Numbered from the stretch's first letter, positions 46,002 to 58,578 are shown. The stretch: DNA of 64,000 nt from Begonia masoniana (GCA_022432975.1 CM039505.1:19209716-19273715); one strand, 5' to 3'. Made by a program: numbers and translations. The notes: a model not told the origin generated them from the sequence alone.

Positions 46002-47710
46002 TGTCTATTTTGAGTTTTGAAAGGAATTTTGTGCTTGGGTTTTTGAAACTCCAAAAATTCTGAATGTTGCTGGGTTTTCTTCTCTAATTTAATGTTCTCA
46101 CTTGATTTAAGAGTTATGTAATGGTCTTGGATGAGTTGAATGGGAAACCTATGCATGTTAGAAGGAAGAATTTTGGAATTGAGTTTAAGAATCGGCCAAA
46201 ACAGAGCAATGTTTGGTTCTGAATCTTCTGTTCTTGTTTGTGTTTTGGTTTTTAGAAATGGTTGATTCTATGATAAACTAGACATCTTAAGGTTTAATTT
46301 GGCTGTTGAATCATTAAAATCGGATAAGAATTGAATAAGTTATGAATTTTTGAAGTTATTCTACAAAAACTGAAAAATTCTAGCGGGCAGTTCGGTTTTT
46401 GGTTTTTCCGTTTTGATTCTATTTTGTTTTGGATAAATAGTTGATTCCATGTTAAAATAGAAATAATGAGGTTTTCAAAACATGTTGAATCATTGAAAAC
46501 AGATAAAAGTTAAGTGATTTATGGACATTTAAAGTTGATCCTAAATTTGTGGAGAAATCCGAGATTATTGAATGAGAATTGTTGAGTTTTGTTAGTTGAA
46601 TGAACTTTGAGCTATTTAAATGGTTGGATTGAACTATTGAATGGGTTGCTTAGTTTTTAAGGTTACTTAAATCGAATAGTATGCATGGTTAAAGAGTTGG
46701 TTTTTATGCTTAGATGTTTGCTTATTGAAATTGTGATGTTATTAATGATTTGATGCACATGTATTAAGTTCTTGAAACTCTAGGAAGCAATCAAGGTTTG
46801 CTTAAATTTGCTACGGATGCGAGGTAAGATTATATTGCATGTGTTCGGCCTTTAAGGTCTACATCACAAAGGTACTAGGTTTTTATATGCTTTAAGGGGT
46901 ACACTGATGGGTAGTTAGGTTATTAGAATATGTTTTATGCTAAGTGTCGTTGTTTTATTGAAATGTCTTGAGAAATTGTCTAAGTTTATGCATTGAGAAT
47001 ATGTCTACATGTTGTGTTATGTTATATGTGCACCGTATGTTCATGCATCACGTTTTCAAGAAATCATGCAAAATGTTTTATGCACATGTTTTATGTAAGA
47101 AATATAAGTAAATGTTAAATGTAATGTACCGGTTAAGTTGTGGGATGAGGAATGACATATGTTCTGTTCTTGTCCTTATCTAGGACTTTTGTAAAATTGT
47201 CCTCACCTAAGGACATATTGGTATTTGTCCTTCCCTGGGACAAGGCAAAAACACTAACCCATGTCATGTATACTGACCCTACTCCTCTAACACGCCCCTT
47301 TAACCATCATGTCCACTTGAACTTAAATGTAAAGTATGTACATATTTTGAAAATGATCATGCATAGCACACGCATTTTACAGCTTTGATATGATCTTGCT
47401 TAGCGTTAGGCTCATTAGTTAAACTCTATGATGTAGGTATTGACCGTACAGGTGAGGACTTCGAATCTCAGGTGGATCATTAGGTGCAGTTGGAGGGGTA
47501 CTTCCACAGCAGTGACCCGGTAATTGTTAGGGTGATTTCGACCGTGGCTAGTATGTTTATGTTTGGTTTAAGTTCGTGTATAGAAAAGTATGGATGTTTT
47601 GATAGGATGATGTATAGATAGGTTTAGCGATTTGGAAAATACTGGAACCGTTTAGGAGTTATTTCGTCTGTATGGATATGTTCAGTTTTCAGGGTCATTT
47701 CATGTAGTTT
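46002..47710 (+). repeat. LTR G (plus), second part
   Basis: Continues G after H. Exon-like block 46784-46823 (40 nt), donor GTAAG at 46824, arms at 46859-46868 and 47427-47436, GTCC/GGAC hairpins at 47165-47240, GAGGACTTCG after the acceptor. Solo LTR F interrupts it at AGTTT (47706-47710). No gene. Confidence 0.75.
46824..47436 (+). other. Intron-like leader of LTR G with complementary arms
   Basis: Arm CTACATCACAAAG begins 35 nt after the donor. The acceptor arm CTCTATGATGTAG ends at 47436. They pair at 11 of 13 positions. Hairpins between: TGTCCTCACCTAAGGACA and TGTCCTTCCCTGGGACA. Confidence 0.55.
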
Positions 47711-48118
47711 TGTAACGATCCGAACTTTCAAAACCCGGTTTGTTACACAATCTTGCACGAAACTCGGAAAAACTTTGAACCAAACTTAGAGGCCTACTTG
47801 AAAGTCAAAATTTGATGTTTTCTAAAACTTCAAACATTCAAGAACTTACAGCGGAAATCGTTTAAGTAAAATATTTAAACAAAGCTATTGTACGATGCTT
47901 GATTAATCAGTTGAAATGTTGAGAAATAATCAGCAAAAAGAATAAAAGTTTAAATTGCAAAATACTCCATGAGTCTTAAAAAGTCAAACGCGTCGCTCGC
48001 TGAACAAAGTCAACAAAAGGGGCTGAAGCAGAAAATAGAAGACATCATCCGGTGACAAACGACAAAATATTCTCTACACTTACCGGTGACGTCAGCCGGA
48101 TGATCGACGTTTATACTG

Positions 48119-48400
48119 CATCCACCGGTGACTAGACGACAAAACGCTTCTTACATCTTCCGGTGGATTATCACACGACATCCACCGGTCACTAAACGAC
48201 AAAAAACTTCCTACATCTTCCGGTGGATTAACACACGACATCCACCGGTCACTAAACGACAAAACACTTCCTACATCTTCTGGTGGATTAACACACGACA
48301 TCCACCAGTCACTAAACGACAAGAGACTCTCTACATCATCCGTCGGGTTTTCACACGACATCCACCGGTGAGTAGAATACTCGACATCATCCGGTGACGT
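48119..48400 (-). repeat. 60-bp tandem repeat in solo LTR F
   Basis: More than four units with period 60 (CATCCACCGGTCACTAAACG then ACAAAA, CATCTTCCGGTGG, ATTAACACACGA). Because 60 is a multiple of three, long frames are open on both strands (48128-48397 plus, 48092-48424 minus). These are not genes. Confidence 0.93.
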
Positions 48401-48919
48401 CAGCCAGATGATTTGATCCACCAATGTCTATCAGCGAACAAACACCCAACATCCACCGGCGAACCCATTCGCCGATGGTTGAACTTGCAAACTCACTCAA
48501 GACATTCAAAAACCCCTGACCCTAAGTAACTCCAGAAAACTCAACAGAAAGTAGAACAATATCTTAACTACTTAAATTCCATACAAAAACATCTCTAGCT
48601 GCGAGAAGGACGAGTTTACTTCACTAAAACCATTAGAACAGTTCAAGATCCTTACATTACTCGAATTCAGTAAAATCGCATTTAAGCCTAACCAAATACT
48701 ATTATCAGAAAGCTCAAAAAGAACATATTCGAAATATTGAAAACCACTACTGTCATGAAAACTCAACACACTAAAATTGAAACATTGTCAACTGAACCTT
48801 CACACCAACTGACATTAGTTAAACCGCCCCATCAGCTGCCAGATTGTTACAAAGATGCACTCCAAAACCAATCTAGTCCTCAGCAGACTCAGAAAACAAA
48901 CCTGCTATCACTTCTTCAC

Positions 48920-49429
48920 CTACATCACAAAACTCATCTATTAGCCTAATGCTAAGTAAGTAAAGCAGTAGTGAAATGAAACACTGAAATATAAATTCCT
49001 AAACATGCAATTTCTACTTTCTCAACTCAGTTGTTCATGCTTCGTTTCTATTCAGATCCCCCTGTGAAGTTGGGAGTCGGATCAACCCTCCCAAAGTATA
49101 AATATCCACTGTCTCATTAAAGGGTGGATTAGTTCCCTTAACAATAAATCTGATTCACATGTTCAGATCCCCCTGTGAAATTGGAAGTTGGATCAATTCT
49201 GCCAAAGTATAAATATCCACTGTCTCATTAAGGGGCAGATTAGTTCCCTTAACAGTAAAACTGATTCACATAACTGTTTCAATATGTTCAATCCTCACCA
49301 TCCTGACATGCATTCAAATTCATTTTCGTTTATTTTTAAAACATGATACATGACATACCAACACATTCTAGCAAACAAACCCTAACGTTTTGTGATGTAG
49401 GCCCGAAGGCACAAGCAAACTTTACTTAC
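48920..49429 (-). other. Intron-like leader of solo LTR F with complementary arms
   Basis: Sense donor at 49429 (GAGCCAG|GTAAGT), arm CCTACATCACAAAAC from 49401, acceptor arm GTTTTGTGATGTAG ending at 48920. Pairing is perfect over 14 bp. Confidence 0.6.
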
Positions 49430-49962
49430 CTGGCTCTCCTGGTGATGCTCGGTTTCAACTACTCCAAAAGCTCGCTTACCTAAGTTTATGGCAATACATT
49501 AATCCAACTCTCACTAGACCTTAACAAGAATCAATAATAAGATTGAAGAAACCGATTTGAAACTCTGCTACCCGTGTAATCCCTTTTATTTCTAAGAACC
49601 CGAACCTATGCTCAATCTCAGCACCTTCAAAATCCTCACATTGTACTCCCTCAGGTAACTAACCACTATATCTTAAGAGAAATGAGGAAAACTTACCTAG
49701 GTTGAAGGAGAATCGGGCGAGGAAAATCGCCTAGAGAGCTCGGCTGCTTGAGCTGAAAACCCGAAGAGGAAAAGTATGAAATTGGTGGCGGCTACAGTGC
49801 ATTAAACCCAACCCTCTTCCTTAAATACGTTATCCACTTTTGAAAATTGTAAATTTACTCTAGTGCCCTTGCCTAGTCTTTTAATAACCCTACTTAAATT
49901 ATTGATTAATCAGGTGTATACCATTAATAATAAAAGAGTTGGTTCGATAAAACGGGTGTACA

Positions 49963-50097
49963 AGTTTGTTTTCGTGATTTTCGCTATGCTTTTTGATACG
50001 TTTATGAACTATGATTTTGAGAGTTAGGGGTAAGAATGTTAGAATGTGAAGGTAATTGAAGTGTTTATATAAGTTTATGAAGTTGAAAAGTAGGAAG

Positions 50098-50149
<52 letters not shown>
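49963..50149 (+). repeat. LTR G third part and a 48-bp poly-A tract
   Basis: AGTTTGTTTTCGTG continues G after F. At 50102-50149 there are 48 consecutive A, where recognisable LTR sequence ends without the usual GTTACA terminus. Confidence 0.6.
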
Positions 50150-50154
<5 letters not shown>

Positions 50155-51489
50155 CTGATATTAATTGTATCCATAGGTTTTTATTCCAACAAATACTTTT
50201 GAAAACCACTCAACTGTAACTGCCCGCAGGATAAGTACACTCAAAGTTAATTACAAATTATCTCAAGTTACTATCTATATGATAGGACATGTTTATCACA
50301 ATTTTTATTAGTCAAAAATCTAATCACAAGTTATTTTAGGCACTCCTGTTCTAAATCAATTATGCCTATCACCATGATTAATGACCTGTATAACCGCCAC
50401 TGTTTCCTAATCAAAAGTAATTTATCTTTTATTTCGGATCCAATTCCAAATTATAATGAACTAAAATGTTTTTATCAAAACAAAGAAAACACATTATTTT
50501 CTTAAATCTGAAATTAGTTTTCTTTAAANNNNNNNNNNNNNNNNNNNNNNNNNNNNNNNNNNNNNNNNNNNNNNNNNNNNNNNNNNNNNNNNNNNNNNNN
50601 NNNNNNNNNNNNNNNNNNNNNNNNNNNNTTCTTCTTATAAAGGATTTGCTTGACAATATGTTCAAGAATACCTTAACCTCAACCCCTCCATCTATTTATA
50701 GAAAAAAACATTAATCGTAACTCCTAAAATATCATTCTTAATTTAAGTCATAACACATACATGTATTAAATGAAAGAGTCTGCTTTACTGTTTCTAATTG
50801 AGCGGAAACTGCGCTACTTTTAGCTGCACTGGTTTGCAGGAATTGTCACGTTATTTTGGAAAAAAATCAGCAGCCTTTTCAAAATAACTAATGCTTCTCA
50901 ATTCTTGTTCAGACCATTATAATTCAGGCAATGTCCTGCACAAAGAAAAAGGTATTCGTTTCAAGGAGTGCACATTACATAGAAAGGTTTCAAAAAGATT
51001 TAAGGGGAGGTAGCATCACAAATCGGCCTTCAAATATCTTGCAGCCATGTTAAGCCTCCCCCAATTTCGAAAACAGATTAACGCTTGCTACATGCAAGTT
51101 GATTTATAGCCTCTGCATCAAAATGAAAGTTAGCCACTGGATATTGTGGCCTAATTACAAAAAATAATAGAAACAAACTTATTGGGTTGTCGTAACAACA
51201 ATAAAAAAATTGTTATCCTGGTTTAAGGAAAATCTGCAGCCCAAATAAATAAATAAAAACCATGATCAGGAGACGTACCTTTAAAGATGTTCTTATAGCC
51301 AATTTGCAGCATCGACATACGCTGGGCAAGCTTCGTGTGTACTTTCCATCTTTTATGTAGACCGATGCAAAGAATCACAAAAATGGTGGGGAAATGAATG
51401 AAGGTTAGATTATACTGCTAGAAAATAGTATGTTGATAAAAACTAAAATCGAGGGAAGTAAAGACTTCAGATGGACAACTAAAACAATG
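50150..51489. other. Unassigned AT-rich sequence with an assembly gap
   Basis: 100 N at 50529-50628. No family or gene recognised on either side. Confidence 0.5.
50529..50628. other. Assembly gap (100 N)
   Basis: Exactly 100 N in AT-rich DNA. Confidence 0.95.
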
Positions 51490-52571
51490 CATACAAGACA
51501 TAAAGCTGAGCCCTCCGTCGTCATATCAACCACCTCGATGAAGCGAAGATCCTCGCATTACTCTCCTCTAATCCTGTCTAGCTGATCTCTACCCGGCTTC
51601 GGGCAGTCTTTGACATAATTCCAACCTCACCACACCGTAGCATTGTTAGTGCCAAGCTCTTGCAAGCGCCACTGGGTTCTTTCTGTCACTTGGGGCAACG
51701 GGGCTCGAGTAGGTTCCCTGTACTGTGTTTTCCTCCTTACCCGATCCTTTTCCTCCCTCATAAGCCTTTGACGCCTCTTTGCTGTTGTTGCGTGATTGTT
51801 GTCCTTCGGGATAGGTTGCCAACCTCGATTCTAAATTGAGGCTGGATCTCCACGAAAACGCCCTGTAGGCTCCCCTTGGCCTAACGCAGTCCACTATGCA
51901 GTTGCCTCGAAGTCCAAAGCCCTCGCTGCCAATATAAGAATATGGTACATCCAATCCCATACTATATATTGTTCTTCTTCCGAATCCTCCGGGTTCAGCC
52001 CATAACCATAAATTGTTGCACCTTATCTTCATTATCGTCACTAGACTCGGCGCAAACCGCGTAAAGGCTTCGAAATTCTGATATACTCATGGCACTGAAC
52101 CTGTCTGCTTCACTGCGTGAATGCGCATCTTTTGCACTCTCACCGTACGCTGAAATACTTATTTTTAGAATACGATCTTAAACCGTTCCCAAGTCATCGT
52201 CGTCACATCGGTAGTCGCTTTAATAGAATCCCACCAAAATCGGGCATCTAGCGCCAAATGAAAGGCGACGCATGCGACCTTCTCCCCATTGTCAATCTTA
52301 GCGTAGCTCAGCATGTCTTCCATTGTCCGAACCCACTCCTCAACAAATGAGGGGTCTGAAGACTGTCAGATCGAATATCGGAGGCCTAAGTTTCCTGAAA
52401 CCTCTCCATACCGTGATTGTTTGTAACTATCAATTCTTAAGCCTTCTGATCCTCACGGTTTACCAGTCTCTCAATTTGTTGGGCTTGTCTATCCATATGC
52501 TGAGCCTGGCAAACCAGCAAGTCTGTCAATCTATCCGGGGCTTCATCCCTGGCGTCTCTCGCTCAAACCAT
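51490..52571 (-). pseudogene. Chromovirus M gag remnant
   Basis: Gag-like sequence reading leftward from ATG at 52571, with a TGA stop as third codon. Recognisable parts: WVRTMEDMLSYAKIDNGEKV, FHLALDARFWWDSI, RVQKMRIHAVKQTGSVP (in changing frames), then a decayed zinc knuckle near 51590-51650. Protease and everything downstream are missing; homology fades near 51490. The primer site and LTR follow at the right. Frame changes occur at about 52150 and 52040, among others. Not functional. Confidence 0.8.
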
Positions 52572-52712
52572 TTTATAACTCCTATAAAAGTTAAAACAAT
52601 AATCCTAAGAACGAAAATAAGGAAATAAACTAAAATGTACTTACAGTTGAGGAAGGATGTCCGCGTAGTGGCCTGTGCATTGAGCAGTCTACAGAACCGA
52701 TTTTAAACTCGG

Positions 52713-52730
52713 GGGCTCTGATACCATAAC
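52713..52730 (-). other. Primer binding site of chromovirus M
   Basis: The minus strand reads GTTATGGTATCAGAGCCC next to the LTR end GGGGACGTCACA. Confidence 0.88.
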
Positions 52731-52869
52731 TGTGACGTCCCCTAATACTGTACCCTTAATTTCCCGTATAATTTTTTTTTTTATAACATTAGTCAAAGTC
52801 TAAATTGGTTGGAAATCGTTTAAAAATCTTGAAACCAATCAAAGAAAACACATTTAAATAAAAGAAAAA

Positions 52870-53150
52870 CAGTCGGCCAATTGAACCGAGGGCAAAAAAT
52901 GCAACTGTGCCCAAATTGATTGGCCGATTGGTCGGTCATTTCAGCCGATCAATCGGCTGTTGCCAAAAATGTGGGGGCGATCGATCGCCCCCATATAAAG
53001 CGATCGATCACCAGTCGATTGATCGCCCCTTTTGGGCAATCGGTCAGCTACCTCTCTGGAATTAACCAGAGAGGCGTCTTACATATTGCTGATCGATCGC
53101 CCCCTTGGCAATCGATCGGCAATCTCTCTGGAATTCGTTCTAGAGAGTTG
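52870..53150 (-). repeat. GCGATCGATCGC palindrome array in LTR M
   Basis: A perfect 22-bp palindrome at 52972-52993 (half site TGGGGGCGATC). Nearby are GATTGATCGCCCC, GATCGATCGCCCCC, CAGCCGATCAATCGGCTG and duplicated CTCTCTGGAATT blocks. Confidence 0.88.
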
Positions 53151-53636
53151 CCTCAATTCTTTTCTTCCTCTTTCCCCTCTACACTTCACAACTTCCTTCA
53201 CTCTTCCCTTCAACTCCAACACCAAACAACATACAAAAAACTTAACATAAACTTACTCACACATCCTTCAATTCGCCCACCACTATAAATACGACTCCAA
53301 ACGTTTAAAAAACGAAGTAACTTCATGAAAACGAACTGCGTGATTCCGTTTGAAAATTAAACATTTTTCTTACAAGATTAAAAATCACCAAGCAGTTCCA
53401 GTAAATTCAGAAGTCATCAAAATATTTCCATTAACAACATCGAATCCCAACTAATCCTTACAACAACCTAAATATACTATTTACACATTTTCTACTCAAT
53501 GTAACCCAAAATACTTACATACGTTCCCACGGGTAAAATACGAGTCGACTGCCCAGCGCACTCCCACAGTCACCATTCTTCAACCGACTCATGCATCGGG
53601 CAGAGGAATATCATCCTCACCTGTTTTTGAAGTCAC

Positions 53637-54175
53637 CTACACCACATAGATAACCTATGAGCTAAAGCTCAATAAATCTACGTAAATGCGAATGCGTGCT
53701 GTGCATATGTCGTTGTAAAAATCATGCAGTTATCGGGATCATTTAGTTGCATAACGGGATGTCACCGAAGTCTACTCTCACCAGATGAGAGGGCACGTCT
53801 GGAGGTTAGACAACCCTTTCCATCTACCGGGGGAAAACATGCTTCACCAACTAGACAGTCACGTCTGAACCCCACCCTCGTCGTGACCAGGATTACGTGC
53901 ATTCGTTTCTTTACATTAATTCATTTCTTTCATAAAACCGTGCAGAAACTCATTTTTATGCTAATTTGAAAAAAAGTGTGATGCATGTGTATGAACGATG
54001 CAATAAACATACAATGAACGAAAAATAGTAATAAAACCTAGAACGAGCATTCTATAACAGTAACAACCCTAACTACCCGTCCTATCTCCCCAAAACGTTC
54101 GGATTCACCAAGACCTCGATCAACAACTACTCTCAGGGTGTAGGCCAATTGGCCAAACAAGTCACGAAAACTTAC
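53637..54175 (-). other. Intron-like leader of LTR M with complementary arms
   Basis: Sense donor at 54175 (GCGAG|GTAAGTTTTCGTGACTT, as in LTR I), arm CTACACC from 54143, acceptor GGTGTAG ending at 53637. The 7-bp core is perfect and of the C/G type. Confidence 0.55.
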
Positions 54176-55017
54176 CTCGCGTCCGTAGTACACCGAGCTC
54201 CGTCCACGAGCGTTGTTCACCTAGACCAATTCATAGAAATCGTCATTAACATCGAGCTTAGAACATCAAATTCGAAGACGGATGAAACTCCTAATTAAAA
54301 GAAATTTCCTAAAATTCTATTCTAATTCATTTTGCATTTTATCGAGCAATTCATGCTCGTGAATTCCTAACCTCCATTAATGGAGTTTTCAAGAATCTCC
54401 AACAACCAAAATCTCAACAACCCTCATTAATCCAACTAACTGTCACCAATAATAATAAATACGCCCATTAGAGCCATGATAATGGTAATCTATCGATTTC
54501 AAACCCTAATCCATGTTTTTGACAAAACCCTAACGAACCCTAACCGTATAACTTCACGAAAATCAAAATCTAATGTTCGAAAACTATAGAATCTTACCTA
54601 GGGCTGTGATTGGAGAAGAAAACGCGAAGAACAGAAGTCGATCAGAGGAGTGTCAGTCGCCGGAGGAAGAAATCGCGTGAGAGGGAGGAAGGGAAATCGC
54701 CGTTGGACGTGATTTTCGCTGAGAAGAAATCGCCAAGTGATGAGGGAGGGAGAGAAATGTGATTTTTATTAAAATTTGGCTTGTTAAATTACCATATCGC
54801 CCCTCTATTTATTTCTATTTGTTTTGTTACTCATTTCGTTATTTAACCATTGATTCGTTTTCTTCAAATTTTTCTTATTTCACCAGAAATTCCAATTTAT
54901 TACCGAGGCTTTATTAAACTTTCCGTTCGCAAAAAAAAAAAAAAAACTTAATTTTACATATCTACCAAAATGTCATTGTATATTAGAATAACAATTCCCG
55001 TAAAACTAGGTGTTACA

Positions 55018-56292
55018 AAAATTACCTGTTAAGTTTATAAAAATTGAGATAACAAGATGAAAAGTGAGATAATAAATTCTTGAACATTTATTTGTAGCAT
55101 CATAAAATAGTTTTAAAAATCAAGAAATATATTAACTACATCACAACTAGATTATCAAGATTAATACTCTATGTTTTCTCATTAATAAAAGCACAAATAA
55201 CTTGTCAATATATTCTAGTATTTTTCAACATTAAATAAGTCAAATTTCACCTATTATCTATATCGATTTTTAATTTTCTTGTTTAAGTTAGACAGCTTTA
55301 CAAAAATATCTATATTCTTGTTGTCTTGAATTATATCCAACGATATAAAAAATGTGGATCTAATTAATTTAATATGAGGAGAAATGTATGTCATACTATC
55401 TTCAACAACTAAATTCAAAATATGACATACACATCTCAAAATGAAAAAAAGAATCGTGAGCAGTATCTAATTGAAAATAATTTTTAAAATGAGAAATAGT
55501 TGTGCTAAATATTCTATCTCTAATAAAAGATTTTGTAATATTGTTATAATATATCTATAAATAGTAATATCAGTGTGAGTATATTCACAATTACGAAATC
55601 TTAAATTTTTTTTATTTAATTGTCAAGAGTCATCAATAAAATGAGAAGTTACAACAACATAGCCTATAACATTACGAGTACTCCATAAATCAAAGGTAAT
55701 ATAAATAAAATAAAAATTGAAGGGGCACTTGAAAAAAATAAAATTAATTCATTTTTCATATCATTAAATATTTTAATAATATTATTTCTAGTTATATTTC
55801 TAGGAACACGTTTAAAATTAGAAGTAACATACTCTTTCATAAATTTTTCAAATTCATCACTATCGGTGAATGTTAAAGGCAACTCGCATTGTGCTACAAG
55901 TTTTGCTATTAATTCTCTCATTTTATTTTATGAATATAAAAAAGTGTTATTATCACTAATATTTAATAATCTTTGTGTACAGTCTCTTACTTGTTCATTT
56001 AAGTAACATTTTTGATAATGCCTACCGAATGTACTAGTTAAACTACCGGAAATATCCGCATAATTTTTAATACAATAGTTGCATTGAGCTCTAGATTCAA
56101 CTTTTTCATCAATTTTATTGTAAAATGTTTCCATATTTGAGATGTCATGTTCTTTTTTTAGGTGAAGAAGTGAATGTTTGTGTAGATGATTATTCTATAA
56201 AAAAATGTAGGGTTTAATTTCTAATTTCCTCAATATCATCATCAATATTCTCAGTATTATAATCACGTTGATTCATAATTATTAAAAATAAT
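55018..56292 (-). pseudogene. hAT-family transposase pseudogene
   Basis: Reads leftward from 56134. A BED-type zinc finger (CNYCIKNYADISGSLTSTFG then RHYQKC), a middle segment (ELIAKLVAQCELPLTFTDS; 55921-55730), and the hAT hallmark RCVCHILNLVVEDSM (55436-55395). Frames change at least twice. hAT transposases excise and reinsert DNA elements with terminal inverted repeats. The C-terminal dimerisation domain is missing because LTR M cuts the gene at 55018. LTR P interrupts its 5' flank at 56293. Confidence 0.82.
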
Positions 56293-56468
56293 TGTAACAC
56301 CTGACAACTCCGGACAGGTGAACTTTTTTTAAGGTAAACGGAATTAACTGCCACCTCTGTATTTATGTATTTCTTTGGTTGGAAATTCGGGCGCCAAATC
56401 TTAATTAGTTCTTTTTATAAAAATTAGGTTTGGTGGCAAACTTGTAATTAAGCCTGTCTCATTAAGTG

Positions 56469-56477
56469 TATAAATAG
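56469..56477 (+). promoter_or_regulatory. TATA box of LTR P
   Basis: TATAAATAG lies about 180 bp inside the LTR, followed by a CT-rich leader, as in LTR C. Confidence 0.7.
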
Positions 56478-56954
56478 AAAATGGAAATCCTAAAACCTCA
56501 TAAAAATCTCCACCAGCCGACTTTCCTCTCTCAGCTCCCTTCTCTATTCTTCCTCCAGCGATCAACTCCCTTCGGATTTCTTCCGATATTCCAAGCTCAA
56601 GATAAGATTTGGACAATGTGTTTACTGATTAGTCATTTAAGAGTTGATTAGAGATTTAGATTCGGGTGTTCTGAGAAAGTTGAAGTATCATGATAGATAT
56701 AGCGATTACATAGCATTTATGATTGTTGTAGATAATAAGTAGAAATAATGAACGTTGGTTGAGCCTGGGTAGTTGGTGAATCCGAACGCCATTATCGTTT
56801 AGCTGAGATTTTTATGCACACTAGGTGACTGATATAATACTCGAATGGAAATGAGTTAGACTTCTAGGATATACACTTTGTTAGAAAACTACCATTCTGG
56901 AATATTAGACTACTTAGGATTTGTTTTCTTACATTAATACGTGAAATGACTTAG

Positions 56955-57593
56955 GTGGAAAAAAAAGCTCCAAGTGAAGGAAAGACATTGCTAAGGAATC
57001 CAGGTAAGTGAGTGTGTTAAGTTTCTCGCTATTAGAGCTCTACATCACAAGGGTAGTAGGGTGAGTTTGTTTCTGGTATTCAATGATGTTTGGGGAAGAT
57101 CGTCTGTTTTAGTAATATTTGGAATAGTGTATGCTCTTTTTTCTGATGAACGACTCCTTCCTTGGTCTCATGTTTTGAGAATGTTTATGTCCATGCATCA
57201 TGATTTATTTACCGAGTATACAAAATGTTTTACATGCATACTCCTTTATGAACGAAACAAGAAAACGAAACATATGAAACCTTGATTAAGTGAGGGTTGG
57301 GGGCGATATTGGCCATGTCACTGTCCAAGGATGGACCATGATTCTTGCCCGTAAGGGCCATGTACACGCACTTTGCCTACCCCCCTTCGGCACAAACTCA
57401 TCTTTAATCCATGATATGAAAACGATGAACAAGAATACGATTCCCACAATTTGAAAGTGAATGTGAACACAAGCATGATTCCCGATTTGAGTAAAAGATG
57501 TGAACATGATTTTATGCAGCATTCACGAGTATTCATGTGTTTGTTACACTCCTTACTAAGCATTAGGCTTATAGTTTGAACCTTATGATGTAG
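56955..57593 (+). other. Exon-like block and intron-like leader of LTR P
   Basis: Block 56955-57003 (49 nt, ends AATCCAG), donor GTAAGT at 57004, arm CTACATCACAAGG from 57040, acceptor arm CCTTATGATGTAG ending 57593: 12 of 13 pairs. Where A and F have AAAA with TTTT, P has AAGG with CCTT. Confidence 0.62.
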
Positions 57594-57989
57594 GTGACGA
57601 AACAGCAGGTGAGGACTTCAGTCTAGTAGGAAATGCTTAGGTCTGGTTGCTGGTTGCTGCTCATGGTGATGATTTGTGGCTGGGAAGTGATTTTTAAACC
57701 CGCGGAGTGTTGCTTTCAGTATGATTTAGTAAGATCTATGATATGACTGCATGAATGGGAAATGAATTTCTTTATGTTAACAGATATTTGACTTATTAAG
57801 TACGAGTTTAAGTTTAAGAAGGTTCTAGATTTAAAATTCTTCTCCATGTGATAAGTCTTCCGCTATGAACTTAAGTTAAGGATTACGAGGTCTATATGTA
57901 TGAGGATTTTTGGAAAAAAGGAATTAAGTTTTAAGAAGAAGGAAGGAATGATTTGAAGTCTCAACTTGATCAATAATCGGTAGAGGTTA

Positions 57990-58390
57990 GGTTACTGTTG
58001 GGCGGTGGATGCTGGATGAATGAGTCATCCGGCTGACGTCATCGGTGGATGTGTTCTGTGAATGTGAGCGGTAGACGTCGTCTGCCGAGTTAATGAAGCC
58101 ACGTGAGTAACACGTGGTCTGACCGGTGGATGTTGAGTGTTACTGTTCACCGGTGGATGTTTTGTGTTTATGATGATCGGTGGATGCTGGATGATTGTGT
58201 CATCCGGCTGACGTCACCGGAAGATGTCGAGTACTGTTGAGCGGTGGATGTCGCTCAACAGAAATGACCGGTGGATGCTGGGTGATTGAGTCATCTGGCA
58301 GACGTCATCGATAGATGTGAGATATTATTGTTGAGCGGTGGATGTCGCGCGACAGAATTGACCGGTGGATGTGAACGACAGAGGCTAAAT
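57990..58390 (+). repeat. Motif array in LTR P
   Basis: Repeated GCGGTGGATGTCG and ACCGGTGGATG words, with TCATCCGGCTGACGTCA (TGACGTCA) twice, and CACGTGAGTAACACGTGG near 58102. Confidence 0.88.
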
Positions 58391-58578
58391 CGATTGTCTG
58401 TTGATTCTTCTCTTTAAATAGATATTTCCCCAAATGATTTTAAATGACTTCGATTTCGATTGGAATTTCTTTAAAAACATATTTATATATACAAAAAAAA
58501 AAAAAAAATTGGGTTGACATTTTGATTACGAATATGATTATACGGAATTCTCGACCCGTCGGGTTTTAGGTTGTGACA

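Larger units (their letters stand above)
47711..49962 (-). mobile_element. Solo LTR F (Ty3/Gypsy), TSD AGTTT
   Basis: A 2252-bp LTR, in plus coordinates TGTAACGATCCG to AACGGGTGTACA, with perfect AGTTT at 47706-47710 and 49963-49967. It belongs to the A/D family: same promoter block (near 49835), hairpins (49054-49262), leader arms and end box. The array at 48030-48480 is its own variant of the motif (CATCCACCGG). Confidence 0.93.
52731..55017 (-). repeat. 5' LTR of chromovirus M (2287 bp)
   Basis: In plus coordinates TGTGACGTCCCC to AAACTAGGTGTTACA. It has the leader design (53637-54175) and, near its 3' end, the GATCGATCGC palindrome array (52870-53150). It matches solo LTR I in layout and in the type of terminal array. 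Its outer edge interrupts an hAT pseudogene at 55018. Confidence 0.9.
56293..58578 (+). mobile_element. LTR P (plus), probably solo
   Basis: A 2286-bp LTR from TGTAACACCTGAC to TAGGTTGTGACA, with no internal region. Flanks ATAAT and TAAAT are not a clean duplication. It contains TATAAATAG (56469-56477), a leader with intron-like segments, hairpins and a CCGGTGGATG array (57990-58390). Same family as solo LTR E. Confidence 0.85.

Noticed and set aside
48092..48424. 110-codon minus ORF and 89-codon plus ORF
   Set aside because: Both come from the 60-bp tandem array, open on both strands by period.
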